Shown: positions 60,976 to 64,000 of the stretch, piece by piece
Position numbering within the stretch: position 1 is the stretch's first letter
Layout: the number at the start of each line of letters is the position of its first letter
NCBI GenBank assembly: GCA_032718475.1
Contig: JAUCBJ010008717.1
Span: 1 to 64,000 of the forward strand
Direction of reading: 5' to 3'
Length of the DNA: 64,000 nt
Source: Nemertoderma westbladi
Lineage: Eukaryota; Xenacoelomorpha; Nemertodermatida; Nemertodermatidae
Translations under genes and position numbers: made by a program
The notes under the pieces: generated by a model
The model's database searches: none
Seen by the model: only the letters and a program-made list of their open reading frames with translations
What the model was told of the DNA's origin: nothing

Positions 60976-62604
60976 ATCTGCTATCTGAGTTTGTTAATAT
61001 CGAAATGAGTTTATGTTTAGGCGAGCGGACGTCGCTGCCTACCTCTCTTTGCCCCCGGACAGTGGGATCCTCAGCGCCGATGTACCGTTGTCGCGGTGTT
61101 TACGCCAACATGTAGCAACAGTACGACAACGATAACCGGCACAAGTCACTCCACTGTCCGTCCCAAAGGCTTGAATCCACTTTAGGTTCTTTCTATAGGA
61201 GAGTTGGGTTACTTTCACAATTGCGACTAGCTACTGTAAACACACCTTAGCAGTAACATTCACCTACAAACGCACAAATTCCACACAACTGTCACCAATT
61301 GTACACATACAGGCCATTTGTCCGTTAGTCAGTGCCTTCCAGAATGTCACGTTATTACTGTGTATCCTTGGATACTAACAGTGTGCTATATTCTCTATGC
61401 TATGCAATGGGACAAGCTTTCTATTGTTCTTTTAACTTGCTTCTAATTCTAGCGTGGGTGTTGCTATGGTGACATTATGGAATGCTAGCGGTAGAATTAG
61501 GGTAATTCTCATGCATACAGATCTGGGATGCTATTTAATAATAATTCTTTATTTGTCAATATCCTCTTTATGCATGATTTTATTAATTTTATTGGCTATT
61601 GACTATATGTCGGAGATTCTCGCACTCTAATACACTCAATAGGATGAATCTCCGCTCCCATGATCTATTAATTAATGGAATTTTGGGAATGTTATAAATT
61701 GTACAAAATGACAATTTATGAAATTCATTTAAAATATGAATTTAAATTTATTCCCGTGAATTTTATTATTTGATGTTAAAATTGACACAATTTGATTCCA
61801 GAGCAGGTCTGGGGACATAGGATCCTTAATTCTATGAAATTTGTCTTTTAAGAGTATCGGTAAGTGCTACGATATCTTAATCGACTAGAATTGTTAACGG
61901 ATCTGAATTTTACAGATTTTAATAAATATTAAATTAATATTTAAGATGGGCACCGATTTATTCCAGAACTTGTCTGGGGACGTTAACCACTGATTCTATA
62001 ATTTGTCTTTCAAGTATATCGGTGGGTGCCGCGATATCTTAATCGACTAGAATTACAGATGGTCAAAAAGGTTTAACATATTTATTTGCGTTTTACGCTA
62101 CTGTTATAGGGACATCACGCTACTATATGTATTATTATATATGGTATGAGAGCAATATCGCACGAAGCAATGTCAGTGTGAAGAGGCAAGTCGTTTCCAA
62201 GGTCTACCCAGAGCTTGGTTTAGCCGAGACACGAGGATCTGAACTTTGCATTCCTAATACTCTGCCTACCAATAATACTTGAATATAGTAGTGGCTTTAT
62301 TGTACTTTAATAATAAGTACGGACATTTCATCTTACTGTAGTCACGTATTTATAATAGGATACGGACAGTAAGGAAATAGAAAAATAATTATTTCTCGCC
62401 GTCACACTAAATATATATTATAAGTAATTACGTACGTAATAAACACTAATATATTGCACTAATCTACTAAATAATCACTAAAATATCATTCTACTAAATA
62501 AAATTAAAGAAAACGATTATAATAAAATGACATAATAATACATACATAAATATAAAATAAAACAAATATAAAATGATATAGTCACACGCCCACTCCATAT
62601 GTTA
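60976..62604. other. non-coding, with a ~180-bp tandem duplication
   Basis: No gene seen. Two imperfect copies of ~180 bp at about 61795-62070 share TGTCTGGGGAC / GGTCTGGGGAC, ATTTGTCTTT and GATATCTTAATCGACTAGAA. This stretch probably contains the 5' region of the two-ORF element (60976-61350) and the 3' side of the BEL/Pao element to the right, but I could not place LTR borders. Confidence 0.45.
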
Positions 62605-64000
62605 TTACGTTATGGAGTCCCTAGATATTTGTCGGATTAGGGAAGTGGTCGTAGGAAGAGTATCTTGCCTTCCATAGTTTCCGGACAGTTTTTGGTCTCT
62701 TTCCCGTAAACATAAACGACTAGCTTGGCGATTAAGTTGTTGTGTTACTTTCTCCGCTCCCTTGGCCTGTCTAATCTCCGCCGGGGTAAGATAAGGAGGC
62801 CATTCTTCTTCTTCCTTACTTAAGAAGTCGGATCCACCTAACCAGCCTGGAGTATCTATCAGTTCTTGAGGAGTTGCTCCTCTGGAAGCGATGTCGGCTG
62901 GATTAATCGTCCCAAGGCAATGTCTCCATTGATCTACATTGGAGTTAATATCGTCATTATCTGAGGAGTATGGTGTTCCCTCAGTTGGATCGTCCACATC
63001 ACTGCGCTCCACTTCCCATTCCTTTACTTGGTATACCTGTTGTTGAGGTAATCTCTCTTTGAGAGTTCTACGGGAAGGGCCAGTGAAGTACCAACCTACT
63101 CTAGTTCTTACCGCATAGGTTTGTAGTGGCTGCGGTTGAGCAGGCCGTTTCTCCAATGTCTCGAGCGCCTCATGCGCGTTTTGGCCGATGAGTATTTGCA
63201 CTCCAGGATAATCTGTCTGGAATCGAGGTATCTTAAGATGTTGGATGCTCTCATCCTCGTCCCAATTATAAAGGTCTGCTTGGGTAGTAGCGAAGTTCTT
63301 TATAGCCACCATTTTTACTGACCTTATACTTTGCGCTCCTAATTTATCCTGGGGGGTGGACAACGCACCTACATAGTAATCTGCCGTTATGGTAGATTTC
63401 CAAACCTGTATAATTCCGGACATATTCAACTTAGTTTGGAATTTGGGTTGTCCAGCAAAGATATCTTCGGCTAGTTCTTGCTCGATGAATGTTCCTGTGC
63501 TGCCGGAGTCAAGGAGGGCGTTCACTATGTAACTTTTGTTAGGACCGTGAACTCTTACCTGCACTACAGGAAATTCTCTGATTCCTACATTGGAAGTTGG
63601 AGTTTTCCAAGATGGTTGTTTGTCAAAAGTAGTTGGGGGAAACTCATTGGTGGTGTCTTTTTCGTAAGTAAGTGCTCGATACACCGCGGTATTGATTAGG
63701 TAACAGGATTCGTTGGCGTCGGAGAATTCGTCAGTATAGAATCCTTCCATCTCAGATTCTTGATCAGTGTCATTTACATCACTGAATTGGACATGTAGTT
63801 CGGGCTCACTTACCTGACTCTGGTTGTTTCGTTCGAACTCACTGTGTAACAAGATGTGATGTTTCGCGCCACACTTTGCACACTTTACGTCGGAGTAACA
63901 GGTTCGCCGTTGGTGTCCTGATCTGAGGCAATTATAGCATAACCGCTTATTCCACAGGACTGTACGTCTGTCTACAAGGGATTTCTTTAGAAATTCAGCA
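62605..64000 (-). pseudogene. BEL/Pao Pol fragment: zinc knuckle, protease, RNase H end; RT missing
   Basis: The frame is open to the window edge; the first ATG (63852) is internal. Order on the minus strand: CYNCLRSGHQRRTC zinc knuckle (about 63915), YIVNALLDSGSTGTFIEQ protease active site (about 63510), VQILIGQNAHE and VGWYFTGP linker, and then directly WRHCLGTINPADIASRGA...WLGGSDFL, a segment from the far end of RNase H. RT and most of RNase H are absent, with no stop at the junction. Integrase is also absent: the frame ends at 62605. Confidence 0.85.

Overview
The window is repeat-dense nuclear DNA from an invertebrate animal. The evidence is the mix of BEL/Pao LTR retrotransposons, CR1-like LINEs (one with a 2A-type peptide and a PHD-like finger), an animal-type alpha-kinase reading frame and a Polinton whose capsid genes resemble those in cnidarian, nematode and other invertebrate genomes. 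No ordinary intron-bearing host gene is visible. Nearly everything is a mobile element, a piece of one, or satellite-type repeat, so I cannot name the species.

Layout. (1) 1-3985: a two-ORF element of unknown type; an inverted, partly deleted relative lies at 58030-60975. (2) 3990-6460: a dead LINE whose reverse transcriptase (RT) is broken by a 74-bp minisatellite. (3) 7348-21204: a 13.9-kb LTR element with 566/563-bp LTRs and a perfect 5-bp target duplication (GATAA). It carries a BEL/Pao-like gag-protease frame on +, a nested and decayed BEL/Pao element on -, and an intact 451-codon alpha-kinase frame on -. (4) 21250-23065: a 45-bp minisatellite into which a truncated LINE has inserted. 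(5) 24271-29945: a 5.7-kb array of about 150 copies of a 35/38-bp unit. (6) 29946-33041: gene-poor DNA, then a MITE at 33047-33335. (7) 33347-52900: an apparently complete Polinton (Maverick, adintovirus-like) with ~875-bp terminal inverted repeats (TIRs). (8) 53046-58029: CR1-like LINEs nested in one another. (9) 58030-64000: the inverted relative of element 1 and another BEL/Pao fragment without RT.

The Polinton is the centrepiece. Plus-strand genes (34780-43340) encode an acidic protein, a RING-like finger, packaging ATPase, a basic/hydrophobic virion-type protein, a 56-residue basic ORF, integrase, two related penton-like proteins, a basic core-type protein, the probable major capsid protein, an adenain-like protease and an uncharacterised protein. 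Minus-strand genes (50718-44557) encode a 348-residue protein with possible PC4-like modules, a 1341-residue protein-primed-type DNA polymerase B and a 181-residue protein that I read as a TATA-binding protein (TBP) fold. The two blocks converge on a microsatellite and a 30-bp minisatellite. Capsid-block genes are packed with -8 to +2 nt spacing.

The most interesting claim is the TBP-like gene: both half-repeats can be aligned and phenylalanines fall at all four positions that kink DNA in cellular TBP. With TATA boxes inside both TIRs, octamer repeats upstream of the polymerase gene and a possible PC4-like protein, it suggests that this virus-like element carries part of its own transcription-initiation machinery. 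That system-level reading is inference; the domain call rests on the sequence.
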